Of a DNA stretch of 15,319 nt, positions 1 to 7,541 are shown piece by piece. The DNA lies in contig JADHUD010000023.1 of the NCBI GenBank assembly GCA_016784705.1, positions 1 through 15,319 on the forward strand, given 5' to 3'. Below the pieces are notes generated by a model. That model was not told the origin of the DNA. It was given only the letters and a program-made list of their open reading frames with translations, and did no database searches. The stretch comes from Spirochaetia bacterium (GTDB lineage Bacteria > Spirochaetota > Spirochaetia > JABMQR01). Made by a program: the position numbers and the translations under genes. The stretch's first letter is position 1. Each line of letters opens with the position of its first letter.

Positions 1-661
1 GACAGTCCGCCGTGATCTGACAGAGTTGGAAAAGCAGGGATTCCTAATACGGAAATATGGCGGGGCGGTAAAAACTGAAGCGGTAGATTCCCTTTTTAGT
101 TTTAATCGGAGGGTTGAGCGGAATAGTGATCAGAAAGAGACAATCTGTAGAACCGCATCACAGTTTATCAATGATGGTGACACTATCTTTATAGATTGCG
201 GGACTACTCTGTTCAGACTAGCCCATTTCATTAAAAACAGACGAATCCGTGTTATCACAAACTCTTTACCGGTTGTCTCTGAACTGCTTAATGACCCGCA
301 AGTTCGGTTAAGTTTTGTCGGCGGTGATATTGACAGTGACCGGCAGGCCTCTTATGGGCGCATAGCAGAAAAAACAATTTCGGAATTCAGGGCAGATAAA
401 GCCTTTATTGGAATGGACGGGGTCTCCCTGGTAAACGGTCTCAGCTCTTTTGATGAGAAAGAGGGAATGGTAACGAAAACAATGGCTGAGCATGCAGATA
501 AGGTATATCTATTATGTGACTCATCTAAAATAGAAAAAGATTCATATTTTCGTTTTGCCCCGATCTCGCTGATTGATACGCTTATCACTGACTCGGAAGT
601 AAAGAATCAGCTTGTCAGGCGGTATAAAGATAAAGGTGTGGAAATAATTTCAAATGAATGA
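1..661 (+). CDS. DeoR-family transcriptional regulator (5' end outside window)
   Basis: This is a sugar-operon repressor of the DeoR family, partial at its N terminus. Reading frame 2 is open from the first base, and the first residues (TVRRDLTELEKQGFLIRKYG) are the recognition helix and wing of a DeoR-type helix-turn-helix. The in-frame TTG at 26 is therefore an internal leucine and not a start. The rest is the DeoR C-terminal sensor fold, which binds phosphorylated sugars in characterised members. Visible family motifs are FIDCGTT, VITNSLPV, VGGD and a late LLCDSSK segment. The stop at 659-661 lies 58 bases before the aminotransferase gene on the same strand, so it probably regulates the downstream sugar-type genes. 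Its ligand is unknown. Family assignment is firm; the regulon is inferred from position. Confidence 0.93.
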   Translation, partial: TVRRDLTELEKQGFLIRKYGGAVKTEAVDSLFSFNRRVERNSDQKETICRTASQFINDGDTIFIDCGTTLFRLAHFIKNRRIRVITNSLPVVSELLNDPQVRLSFVGGDIDSDRQASYGRIAEKTISEFRADKAFIGMDGVSLVNGLSSFDEKEGMVTKTMAEHADKVYLLCDSSKIEKDSYFRFAPISLIDTLITDSEVKNQLVRRYKDKGVEIISNE

Positions 662-707
662 GGTTTTTTAAAAAACATTTTGAAAAAGCTTACGTAAATA
701 AATTTAT

Positions 708-712
708 GGAGG
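708..712 (+). promoter_or_regulatory. Strong ribosome binding site of the aminotransferase gene
   Basis: GGAGG lies seven bases before the ATG at 720 and fixes that codon as the start. The 58-base spacer upstream also holds two short palindromes, TTTTTTAAAAAA (664-675) and TTACGTAA (690-697). No convincing -35/-10 pair is visible. Confidence 0.75.
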
Positions 713-719
713 AAATAGT

Positions 720-2087
720 ATGGGTAAAGATTGGTGGAAAGAGAGCGCGGAGGGCATTCCGCATTTAGTTACGAATTTACCGGGACCAGAATCAAAGGCA
801 ATGCATGAAAGAACTTCGAAATATATGCACGGTCTCAGCGGCCAGGTTAAATTATTTCCGGTCTGTTTCGATGAAGGCTACGGAATTACATTGACCGATG
901 TTGACAGGAACAAATATCTTGATTTTTCATCAGGTATATATGTAACCTCTCTTGGTCACTGTCACCCGAAAATTTCTGATGCAATAGCCTATTGGGCAAA
1001 AAGATTGATGAATGCACACGATTTTACGACACCGGTAAAAGAGAAACTGATGGAAAAAATGGCCGATGTTCTTCCCGGTAAACTCAATGCAATACAGCTT
1101 TATAGTGATGGAACTGCTGCAGTTGAGGCCGGCCTGAGAGCAGCACGTGCAATATCCGGCAAGCATGAATTTATCTCCTGTTTTCGTGATTTTCATGGGA
1201 AAACCATGGGAGCAGTCAGCTGCGCGCAGATGGTACGGGGTGATGTGCTGAGTTACGGACCTACAAGAGCCCCCGGATTCTACATGGTGCCCAGACCCAA
1301 CCCCTATAGACCGACATTTTCAAAACCGGACGGAACAATCGATACCGACCGCTATATTGAGTTCTATGAAGAGTTTATTCAGGAAGCCACGGTAGGCAAT
1401 ATTGCGGCTTTTGTTCTTGAGCCTGTTCAGGGATGGGGCGGATCAATCTTTCCGCCTGACGATTTTTTCCCGAAATTACGGGTACTTTGTGATAAACACG
1501 GAATACTTTTAATGGATGATGAAGTTCTGGCAGGCATGGGACGTACCGGAGAATGGCTTACAATGAACCATTGGGATGTCATACCTGATATCGTAACTTT
1601 AGGTAAATCATTCGGAAACGGGTTTCCGGTAACTGCGATGGTGGTAAGTGAAGAGAATGCAAGTGCTCTGGATAAAATTTCAGCTTCATCCAGCTATGGA
1701 GGGAATCCGATGGCTTGTGCTGCAGCCTTAGCCTCTATTGAAGTTATTGAAGAAGAGGATCTCCTTAACAACGCAACCAGGGTTGGTAACTATTTCATGA
1801 AACGAATGAATGAAATGAAGGGAAATCACCCGATCATTGGGGATGTTAAAGGTAAAGGAATGCTTCTGGGAATCGAGTTAGTGAAAGACAAGGCTACAAA
1901 AGAACCTTTTGAAGAGGCTGGTAAACTGGTATATCAGAAAGCTTTCCAGAAAGGTCTGGCGTGGATTCCTGCCGGACATATTCTTCGCATGTCTCCGCCG
2001 ATTATAATGGATGAAAAATATGCTGAGATGGGTCTGCAGATGATTGAAGAGGCGATTACTGAAGTTGAGAAGGAATTTGGGTATTAA
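720..2087 (+). CDS. Class III PLP-dependent aminotransferase
   Basis: This 455-residue protein is a fold-type I, class III (omega-type) aminotransferase. It moves an amino group between an amine or amino-sugar-like donor and a keto acceptor through pyridoxal phosphate. The phosphate-binding SDGTAAVEAG stretch lies near residues 128-137 and an FHGKT segment follows. The PLP-ring aspartate is D267 in DDEVLAGMGRTG, and the Schiff-base lysine is K296 in TLGKSFGNG. Length matches the family. It is followed two bases after its stop by a Gfo/Idh/MocA dehydrogenase, so the two are co-transcribed. The relatives of this enzyme include 4-aminobutyrate and other omega-amino acid transaminases, but the surrounding genes point to a sugar- or polyol-type amine. 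The substrate is not determined. Confidence 0.92.
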   Translation: MGKDWWKESAEGIPHLVTNLPGPESKAMHERTSKYMHGLSGQVKLFPVCFDEGYGITLTDVDRNKYLDFSSGIYVTSLGHCHPKISDAIAYWAKRLMNAHDFTTPVKEKLMEKMADVLPGKLNAIQLYSDGTAAVEAGLRAARAISGKHEFISCFRDFHGKTMGAVSCAQMVRGDVLSYGPTRAPGFYMVPRPNPYRPTFSKPDGTIDTDRYIEFYEEFIQEATVGNIAAFVLEPVQGWGGSIFPPDDFFPKLRVLCDKHGILLMDDEVLAGMGRTGEWLTMNHWDVIPDIVTLGKSFGNGFPVTAMVVSEENASALDKISASSSYGGNPMACAAALASIEVIEEEDLLNNATRVGNYFMKRMNEMKGNHPIIGDVKGKGMLLGIELVKDKATKEPFEEAGKLVYQKAFQKGLAWIPAGHILRMSPPIIMDEKYAEMGLQMIEEAITEVEKEFGY

Positions 2088-2089
2088 TT

Positions 2090-3241
2090 ATGAGAACTAT
2101 TAAATTTGGAATAATTGGTATTGGATTGATGGGCAGAGAATTTGCCAGCGCTGCAATGCGCTGGCCGCACCTTGCCGATATGGATGTGAAACCGGAAATT
2201 ATTGCAATATGCGGCAGTCCAATGACTCCGGAAGAGGCGGCCTGGTATAGAGATGGATTAGGTACAATTACACAAGTTACTGAAGACTATAAAGAACTTT
2301 TAGCTAATCCTGAGGTTGAAGCTGTCTACTGTGCTGTTCCCCACTTTCTGCACGAACGTTTCTATATTGATATCATTGAAGCGGGAAAGCATTTTCTGGG
2401 TGAGAAGCCGTTTGGTATAGATTTAGCCGCAAATGCTGCTATTAATGAGGCAATAAAACAAAATCCGGATGTTTTTGTGCGCTGTTCATCAGAGTTTCCC
2501 TTTGCTCCGGCTATGCAGCGGCTATGTGATATGATTGAAGCTGATGAATTTGGACGGATAATTGAAGTTGAAGCAGGGTTTCTGCACTCCAGTGATATGG
2601 ATGTCAATAAAAACATTAACTGGAAACGTATCATAAAAGCCAACGGTGAGTACGGCTGTATGGGGGATCTTGGAATTCACATTTGTCATGTTCCCTTCAG
2701 GGCAGGATGGATGCCGAAAAGTGTCAGAGCTGTATTAAGTAATCTTGTTCCTGAGCGTCCTGACGGAAAAGGCGGAATGGCTGTATGTGAAACATGGGAT
2801 AATGCAGTTCTTCTCTGTGAATCTGAAGATGCCGGCGGAAATTCGTTTCCTCTTACCTTAAAAACACAAAGAATGGCTCCGGGCGAGAAAAATACCTGGT
2901 ACTTGACGATAAAGGGCATGAAAGGGTCTGCTAAATTTACCACAAAAAACATCAATTCACTTGAATTTATGCGTTATAACGGTGGTGAACAAGCCTGGTG
3001 CAGAGAAGACATGGGGCATGAAACAACTTTCAAATCTATAACAGGCGGTATTTTTGAGACTGGTTTTTCTGATACCATCTTACAAATGTGGGCAGCATTT
3101 ATGTATGAACTGGTTCACGGCAAACCAAAGAAAAAATTTGCCGGTTGTGTCACTCCGGAAGAGGCCCGAGGGAGTCATGCTCTGTTTACTGCAGCTCTGA
3201 ACTCCTATAAGAAAGGTTCGGTGGAAAAAGTTACCGTTTAA
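2090..3241 (+). CDS. Gfo/Idh/MocA-family NAD(P)-dependent oxidoreductase
   Basis: This 383-residue protein oxidises or reduces a hydroxyl/keto group on a sugar, cyclitol or related compound using NAD(P). The N-terminal Rossmann domain starts with the dinucleotide motif GIGLMG (about residues 10-15). The family EKP motif supplies the catalytic lysine K106. The C-terminal substrate domain contains GDLGIHICH with D193 and H197 in the positions of the usual catalytic Asp/His pair. The gene follows the aminotransferase by two bases with only a weak, distant Shine-Dalgarno (AGAAGGA near 2068-2074), so translational coupling is likely. It ends just before a strong hairpin. A second member of the same superfamily at 10741 is a pseudogene, so this is the only intact one in the window. 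The substrate is unknown. Confidence 0.92.
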   Translation: MRTIKFGIIGIGLMGREFASAAMRWPHLADMDVKPEIIAICGSPMTPEEAAWYRDGLGTITQVTEDYKELLANPEVEAVYCAVPHFLHERFYIDIIEAGKHFLGEKPFGIDLAANAAINEAIKQNPDVFVRCSSEFPFAPAMQRLCDMIEADEFGRIIEVEAGFLHSSDMDVNKNINWKRIIKANGEYGCMGDLGIHICHVPFRAGWMPKSVRAVLSNLVPERPDGKGGMAVCETWDNAVLLCESEDAGGNSFPLTLKTQRMAPGEKNTWYLTIKGMKGSAKFTTKNINSLEFMRYNGGEQAWCREDMGHETTFKSITGGIFETGFSDTILQMWAAFMYELVHGKPKKKFAGCVTPEEARGSHALFTAALNSYKKGSVEKVTV

Positions 3242-3251
3242 TACAGTATGT

Positions 3252-3292
3252 AAAAAAGGATGATTTGGGATATTTCCAGATCATCCTTTTTA
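3252..3292 (+). terminator. Intrinsic terminator-like hairpin, probably bidirectional
   Basis: AAAAAGGATGAT (3253-3264) pairs perfectly with ATCATCCTTTTT (3280-3291). The inner bases TGGGA/TTCCA extend the stem around a 3-base TAT loop. The run of five T on the right and the A-run on the left give a U-tract for either direction, although both lie inside the stem. It sits 11 bases after the dehydrogenase stop and 16 bases before the next gene. It may end or attenuate transcription between the first two enzymes and the downstream genes. Confidence 0.75.
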
Positions 3293-3308
3293 AAAAAAGA
3301 GGATAGAT

Positions 3309-4628
3309 ATGATAAAAGCAGGCGCAAGCGAAATAGTAATTACTCCCGAAACAAGTCAGTTTCTGTTTGGGTATCCGCATGTTGAACGGTATAGTAATGG
3401 GGTACATGATGACCTCTACTCAGCAGCACTTTTTCTGGATGATGGAAGCACGCAGATTATGTTTATCAGTAATGACCTTATTTTTGTGGATAAAAAGATG
3501 TCTACTGAAATTCGCAGAGAAATTTCACAAATAACCGGAATTCCAGCAAAGAATATCATGATAACTGCAACACATACCCATTCAGGACCGATTATGACAA
3601 ATTATGCCAGCAGCCTGAACGATCCAATCGTACCAAAGGCTGATGCTGTATATCTGGATTTTGCCAAAGAGAAGATGATATCTGCGGCAGTTTCTGCCTG
3701 GCAGAATGCAGCAGAGGCGGTGCTGGGAATGACCAAGGCTGACAGCACGGGAATTGGTACAAACAGACGTGATCCTGCAGGACCTTCTGACCACGAGGTA
3801 CCGGTTCTTGCGGTAATGGATAAAGAAAGAAGCAAATACCTGGCCTGTATGATGGTAGGAACAATGCATCCAACCGTTCTGCATGAAGACTCCAGGCTAA
3901 TAAGCGGAGATTTTCCCGGATTAGCTAAACAGTACCTTAAAAAACAGGTAATGGGTGATGAGTGTGTAATGCTCTATCACAGTGGCCCCTGCGGTAATCA
4001 AAGTCCAAGACATGTGGTTAAGGCTACTACTTTTGCTGAAGCAGAGAGGTTGGGTGTTATTTTGGGCAAAGCAGTTGAAAAAGCTGCAGAATCGGTGATC
4101 TTTCCGGATAACCCGGTATTAGCCGCAGACAACCTGTTTGTTCCTGATTTGGAAAGAAAAACATTTCCCGCCACCGATCAGGCTAAGAAAAAATTGAATA
4201 AGCTTCTGGTTAAAATGGAGCAGATGGTTGAAGCACATGCTCCTCATCCTGAAGTCCGCACACTGGAATGTGATATTTTTGGGGCTGAAGAGACCGTAAC
4301 TCTCTCTGAATTATCAGAGAATGGTGAACTTGATAACTATTATGAGCTGTCTCTTCCTGCAGAGATCCAGCTGCTGGTTATTGGCCCCTGGAAATTTATC
4401 GGCTGGTCCGGAGAGATTTTTGTAGAGTATGGACTTGCAGTTAAGAAGCAGTTTGAGAATACCTTTGTGATTACCATGGCTAATGGAGAGTTCCAAGGGT
4501 ATATTGTTACACCGGAGGCTGCTGAAGAGGGCGGTTATGAGGCTTCTAACTCATTATTTACTCCCGAGGCTGGGAATATGCTTGTAAGAGAAACAGAAAA
4601 ATTACTTAAAGCATACCTGAATCAGTAA
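3309..4628 (+). CDS. Minimal neutral/alkaline ceramidase-fold hydrolase, cytosolic
   Basis: This 439-residue protein belongs to the neutral/alkaline non-lysosomal ceramidase family (N-terminal catalytic domain). Those zinc enzymes cleave the amide of N-acyl sphingosines. The family hallmark THTHSGP is at residues 88-94 (H89, H91), and H187 lies in TMHPTVLH followed by RLISGD. S232 in GNQSPRH matches the position of the catalytic serine, and E369 (SGEIF) and Y410 (GGYEAS) match the remaining zinc ligands known from the Pseudomonas enzyme. It lacks a signal peptide and the C-terminal Ig-like domain of secreted ceramidases, which run to about 650 residues. AGAGGA at 3298-3303 supports the ATG. 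The neighbours (aminotransferase, dehydrogenase, sugar kinase) argue for a small soluble amide- or ester-containing sugar-like substrate instead of ceramide. Family is firm; the substrate is inference. Confidence 0.88.
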   Translation: MIKAGASEIVITPETSQFLFGYPHVERYSNGVHDDLYSAALFLDDGSTQIMFISNDLIFVDKKMSTEIRREISQITGIPAKNIMITATHTHSGPIMTNYASSLNDPIVPKADAVYLDFAKEKMISAAVSAWQNAAEAVLGMTKADSTGIGTNRRDPAGPSDHEVPVLAVMDKERSKYLACMMVGTMHPTVLHEDSRLISGDFPGLAKQYLKKQVMGDECVMLYHSGPCGNQSPRHVVKATTFAEAERLGVILGKAVEKAAESVIFPDNPVLAADNLFVPDLERKTFPATDQAKKKLNKLLVKMEQMVEAHAPHPEVRTLECDIFGAEETVTLSELSENGELDNYYELSLPAEIQLLVIGPWKFIGWSGEIFVEYGLAVKKQFENTFVITMANGEFQGYIVTPEAAEEGGYEASNSLFTPEAGNMLVRETEKLLKAYLNQ

Positions 4629-4636
4629 TTCCTTAA

Positions 4637-4642
4637 AAGAGG
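4637..4642 (+). promoter_or_regulatory. Ribosome binding site deciding the GTG start of the FGGY kinase
   Basis: AAGAGG lies six bases before GTG at 4649. The GTG is followed by KYVLGYDLGTS, the first beta strand and ATP-binding loop of FGGY kinases, so no longer N terminus is needed. Confidence 0.7.
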
Positions 4643-4648
4643 TGTTCT

Positions 4649-6076
4649 GTGAAATATGTTCTTGGTTATGATCTTGGAACCAGTTATTTTAAAGCAGCAG
4701 TTGTTGATGAATCCGGGAAAGTTTTCGGGCTTGGAAGAGTAAAAACTCCCAAAAAAACTCATGGTACTGTTGTTACTATAACACCCGCAGCGTTCTGGAA
4801 TGCACTGAAAGAGTGTACTCTTATGGCCCTCAATACAGCACATGTCTCTTCGTACGAAATCTGCGGGATTTCATACGGTTCTCAGGCAAATTCATTCATT
4901 TTACTTGATGAAAGCAGACAGCCGCTGAACGATATTGTGGTTTGGTCTACAGAATTTACTGATTATATTGATCCTCAAATGGCATCTTACTGGGAGAATC
5001 CAAAACATCTCAGAATTACCGGGCAGGGTTACTCAGGAAACGGATTAGCTTTGGCTAAATTACTTTGGCTGAAGAAGCAATATCCTGACATGTGGGCAAA
5101 AGTACGCCATTTTATGACAATATCAGACTATTTTATCTATAGTTTGACGGGATCTGTTGTTACCGATGCTGGAACATCTTCGCTGCTTGGTTGTCTGGAC
5201 ATCCAGAAAGGCGGTTTCTGGAAAGAGGGTTTATTCTCTCTGGGGCTGAACCCGGAATTGTTTGCAGCTGTTTTGCCCACTGGAGAATTCTGCGGATCAA
5301 CAATTTCCGGTGTTCAGGAAATTTTAGGTTTGGATGCAGGAATCCCGATTTTTGCCGGCGGGCTTGATCATGTGGTCGCTGCAATTGGTGCCGGTTTAGG
5401 TACGGTTGCTGATGTCAGTGAATCTACCGGAACCGTATTGGCATGTATTGCTTTTCAGCCGGGCTTTTCTCCTCAGCCGGCGGTCTCAATTGGTTCCACC
5501 ATACAAAAAGGAACTTTTTCTTACCTGTCCTTCCACGATCCCGGTGCCCAGGTGATTGAAGATTATCATACTCGCTATTTTCCCGAACTATCAATTGATG
5601 AAATGCTCGCACTTGTGCAAAACAGTACTCCCGGATCTTCAGGGTTAGTGTATTTTGATACAATTAAGGATCTGGAATTAGGTAATCATTTTATCGGCGG
5701 ATCAGGTTTGGAAACGCACGGAAAAGGTGATTATATCCGGGCAATAACAGAAAATATCGCTTATCGTATAGGAAAATTGTCTCAAGCGGTCTCAGGAGGA
5801 CAAGAAGTCCGGAGAATTGTTGCTACCGGCGGGGCAAATAGAAGTGTGGATTTACTGCAGGTTAAGGCCGATATGTTTTTTACTGAAGTTATATCCTGTA
5901 AAGAGAAGGAACTGGGAACTTTTGGAGCTGCAATGATTGCAGCCAATGGATGCCGATGGTTCAATACTATGGAATCCGCACAGGAGGCATGGGTAAAGAT
6001 TGCGCTCAGGGTTCAGCCGGATTATCAGAAATATCGGGAATACCAGAGCTGGATTGCTGATAGAGAAAGAGGATGA
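4649..6076 (+). CDS. FGGY-family carbohydrate kinase
   Basis: This 475-residue protein is a cytosolic FGGY kinase that phosphorylates a sugar or polyol with ATP (family members act on xylulose, ribulose, glycerol, gluconate, erythritol and others). The N-terminal actin-like domain opens with D8-L-G-T-S-x-x-K15, the phosphate-binding loop. The catalytic aspartate is D240 in GGLDHVVAAIGAG. The C-terminal domain has TGTVLA, ENIAYRI and ATGGANRS, ending in LGTFGAAMIA. It starts with GTG, 20 bases after the ceramidase-fold gene. Its TGA stop overlaps the ATG of the membrane-protein gene (ATGA, 6073-6076). Together with the D-lyxose-isomerase-like cupin downstream, a xylulokinase-like role is possible, but FGGY substrates cannot be read from these motifs. 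Confidence 0.92.
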   Translation: MKYVLGYDLGTSYFKAAVVDESGKVFGLGRVKTPKKTHGTVVTITPAAFWNALKECTLMALNTAHVSSYEICGISYGSQANSFILLDESRQPLNDIVVWSTEFTDYIDPQMASYWENPKHLRITGQGYSGNGLALAKLLWLKKQYPDMWAKVRHFMTISDYFIYSLTGSVVTDAGTSSLLGCLDIQKGGFWKEGLFSLGLNPELFAAVLPTGEFCGSTISGVQEILGLDAGIPIFAGGLDHVVAAIGAGLGTVADVSESTGTVLACIAFQPGFSPQPAVSIGSTIQKGTFSYLSFHDPGAQVIEDYHTRYFPELSIDEMLALVQNSTPGSSGLVYFDTIKDLELGNHFIGGSGLETHGKGDYIRAITENIAYRIGKLSQAVSGGQEVRRIVATGGANRSVDLLQVKADMFFTEVISCKEKELGTFGAAMIAANGCRWFNTMESAQEAWVKIALRVQPDYQKYREYQSWIADRERG

Positions 6077-6858
6077 GCTGTAACCTTTGGGACATACTCT
6101 TGCTGATAATTGTCCCGACAATGGCACTCGGCATGGCTTATGTCTATGACCCGCGGCTGAAAGCCCTAATTCTATCGTTTCCGTTGCCTTTTACAATATC
6201 TTACCTTTCTCTTGGACAGCCCGTGAATGTTACACATGTTTTCGGGCTTCTGCTTCTTTTAGGTTTTACACATCTTGTGAGAATCCTCCATAGGAAATTA
6301 TCTATTCAAATTATTTTTTCTATAGTTATTTCTGCTGTGCTTTACACTCTTTTTGGAGGGGTAATTGCTGCTTTCATCCCCAAATCGGAAGTATTGTTTT
6401 GGTCATCAAGTGCAGTATTAATGGTTATATCCGGTATGATTCTTACATTCCAAAAAGCACCTTCTGAATCTGGAATGCGTACAACAATGCCTGCAGCCTT
6501 GAAAGTGCCGCTTACATTGAGCATTGTGTTTGTAATTATTGTATTTAAGCAGATTCTGCAGGGATTTATGACACTCTTCCCGATGGTTGGGGTGTTTGGT
6601 GCATTTGAAGGCAGGCTTAGTTTGGGAACAAATTGTCGTCAAATTCCAAAACTGACGTTGTCAATGGTACCTATGTTTGCTGTTTTGAGATTGACTGAGC
6701 CGATTTTGGGGAAAGGAGTTGCGCTTGGTTTGGGGTGGCTGGTTTTTATTCCTATAATGGGAATGTTTATGAAAAGTTCGTGGAAGAAAAGAACTAACAT
6801 ACCCTATAGGGTTAATTCATCACAAAAAAATCAAGATGGCAATGGCTGTTACCTGTGA
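6073..6858 (+). CDS. Polytopic membrane protein of unknown function, with a probably foreign C-terminal tail
   Basis: I do not recognise this 261-residue protein. It has about eight hydrophobic segments (roughly residues 6-24, 31-48, 52-71, 78-101, 106-124, 142-161, 192-207 and 211-232). Conserved-looking polar patches are FPLPFTIS near 36-43 and FGAFEGRLSLGTNCRQIP near 175-192. The start overlaps the kinase stop (ATGA), so it is translationally coupled to the sugar operon. It could be a transporter or a membrane partner of the ceramidase-fold enzyme. The body ends with a basic SSWKKR at about 235-240. The last 21 residues, after R240, are polar. They are encoded by DNA that in another frame is a HipA remnant, so the original end of this protein was probably lost. 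Confidence 0.7.
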   Translation: MSCNLWDILLLIIVPTMALGMAYVYDPRLKALILSFPLPFTISYLSLGQPVNVTHVFGLLLLLGFTHLVRILHRKLSIQIIFSIVISAVLYTLFGGVIAAFIPKSEVLFWSSSAVLMVISGMILTFQKAPSESGMRTTMPAALKVPLTLSIVFVIIVFKQILQGFMTLFPMVGVFGAFEGRLSLGTNCRQIPKLTLSMVPMFAVLRLTEPILGKGVALGLGWLVFIPIMGMFMKSSWKKRTNIPYRVNSSQKNQDGNGCYL

Positions 6859-7162
6859 GAATCGGCATTATCATTGGTATAAGATAAGGAGAGATCACTG
6901 GGTAACAACAGCGGCTAAAGTGGGAATAGATAGTGAAGTTGTTAACCGGATTTTTCAGGAGATAATTGAATCAACACCAACTGTCATAGATTCAATACAA
7001 ACAATGATACCGGCTGGATTTCCTCTATATCTCTATATAAAGAAGAAAACAAAGCAGCCTTGCTTGAATTCTTGCTCCCGTTTAACTATAGTGGTTTTAG
7101 TAGCAAATCATGAAGTGAATCGGAAACTGCTGATTCTCGGCAAGGGGTACAGAAAAGAATAG
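6791..7162 (+). pseudogene. Decayed C-terminal fragment of a HipA-like serine/threonine kinase toxin
   Basis: Frame 2 is open across this stretch and encodes a recognisable HipA C-terminal region. An HHKKIKMAMAV stretch (from about 6818) is followed by ENRHYHWYKIRRDHW and then WVTTAAKVGI. It ends with STPTVIDSIQTMIPAGFP (to about 7025). This order is the pattern I know from the end of HipA-type kinases (H-K-x-K-M-A-M-A, then N-x-H-Y, then R-H-W, then a final P-x-G-F-P). Nothing of the kinase core (ATP loop, catalytic Asp, metal-binding DN) lies upstream, where the DNA instead belongs to the membrane-protein gene in another frame. Residues encoded after about 7045 look unrelated. ATG 6836 lies inside the homology and has no ribosome binding site. 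No HipB antitoxin gene is present. I read it as a non-functional relic. Confidence 0.72.
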
Positions 7163-7163
7163 T

Positions 7164-7541
7164 ATGAGTGACAATTTTGATTATCAAGCTGCCAGAAAAT
7201 TTCTTAAAGAAAAATCCAAAAGAAAAAAGCAATATTCGTATGAATTATATAAAAAAGCAAAAAAAGAGGCTGATGATATTATTTTAGCCATACAAAATAA
7301 TTTTTCAGTTACAAAAATATATCAGTGGGGTTCTCTTCTCTCTCCGGATCTTTTTGATGAAAATTCTGATATAGATATTGCTATAGAAGGGCTCACTTCA
7401 GCAGAGGATTTCTTTAAAATCTATGGATTTGCTATGAATAAAACATCTTTTCCCCTGGATCTTGTGGAGATGGAAAAAATTGGTGAGCTGAACCGTAAAT
7501 CCATTATCGAAAGGGGGAAGCTGATATATGAAAAAAAGTGA
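7164..7541 (+). CDS. MNT-type minimal nucleotidyltransferase, antitoxin-like partner of HEPN
   Basis: This 125-residue protein has the DNA polymerase beta-like minimal nucleotidyltransferase fold. The glycine-serine pair G56-S57 is followed by SDIDIAIEG carrying D69 and D71, and D99 in PLDLVEM is the third carboxylate, so the catalytic triad is complete. The spacing is GSx11DxD, one residue longer than the GSx10DxD of characterised MntA proteins. An N-terminal lysine-rich helix (about residues 10-45) precedes it. In characterised MntA/HepT (type VII) systems the MNT adds AMP to the HEPN RNase and silences it. The gene overlaps the HEPN gene by 14 bases. It has no good Shine-Dalgarno (AAGGGG at 7142-7147 is too far away). 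Local GC is low: 12 of 60 bases in 7201-7260 by my count. Confidence 0.87.
   Translation: MSDNFDYQAARKFLKEKSKRKKQYSYELYKKAKKEADDIILAIQNNFSVTKIYQWGSLLSPDLFDENSDIDIAIEGLTSAEDFFKIYGFAMNKTSFPLDLVEMEKIGELNRKSIIERGKLIYEKK

Noticed and set aside
664..697. Palindromes TTTTTTAAAAAA and TTACGTAA as operators of the DeoR-type regulator
   Set aside because: Both are short and A/T-rich and occur once each. DeoR-family operators vary, so position alone is not enough.
3582..3884. Overlapping - strand open frames opposite the ceramidase-fold gene
   Set aside because: Low-complexity composition, no start signals, and the + strand frame is full of conserved motifs.
6801..6812. Palindrome ACCCTATAGGGT as an insertion end or operator
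   Set aside because: It lies within sequence explained by the HipA-like frame. A second CTATAG-centred palindrome at 7085-7092 is only 8 bases long, and no target duplication is seen.
6836..7162. A stand-alone 108-residue gene starting at ATG 6836
   Set aside because: The ATG is internal to a HipA-like stretch that continues upstream, there is no ribosome binding site, and the end of the frame looks unrelated. I treat it as a relic.
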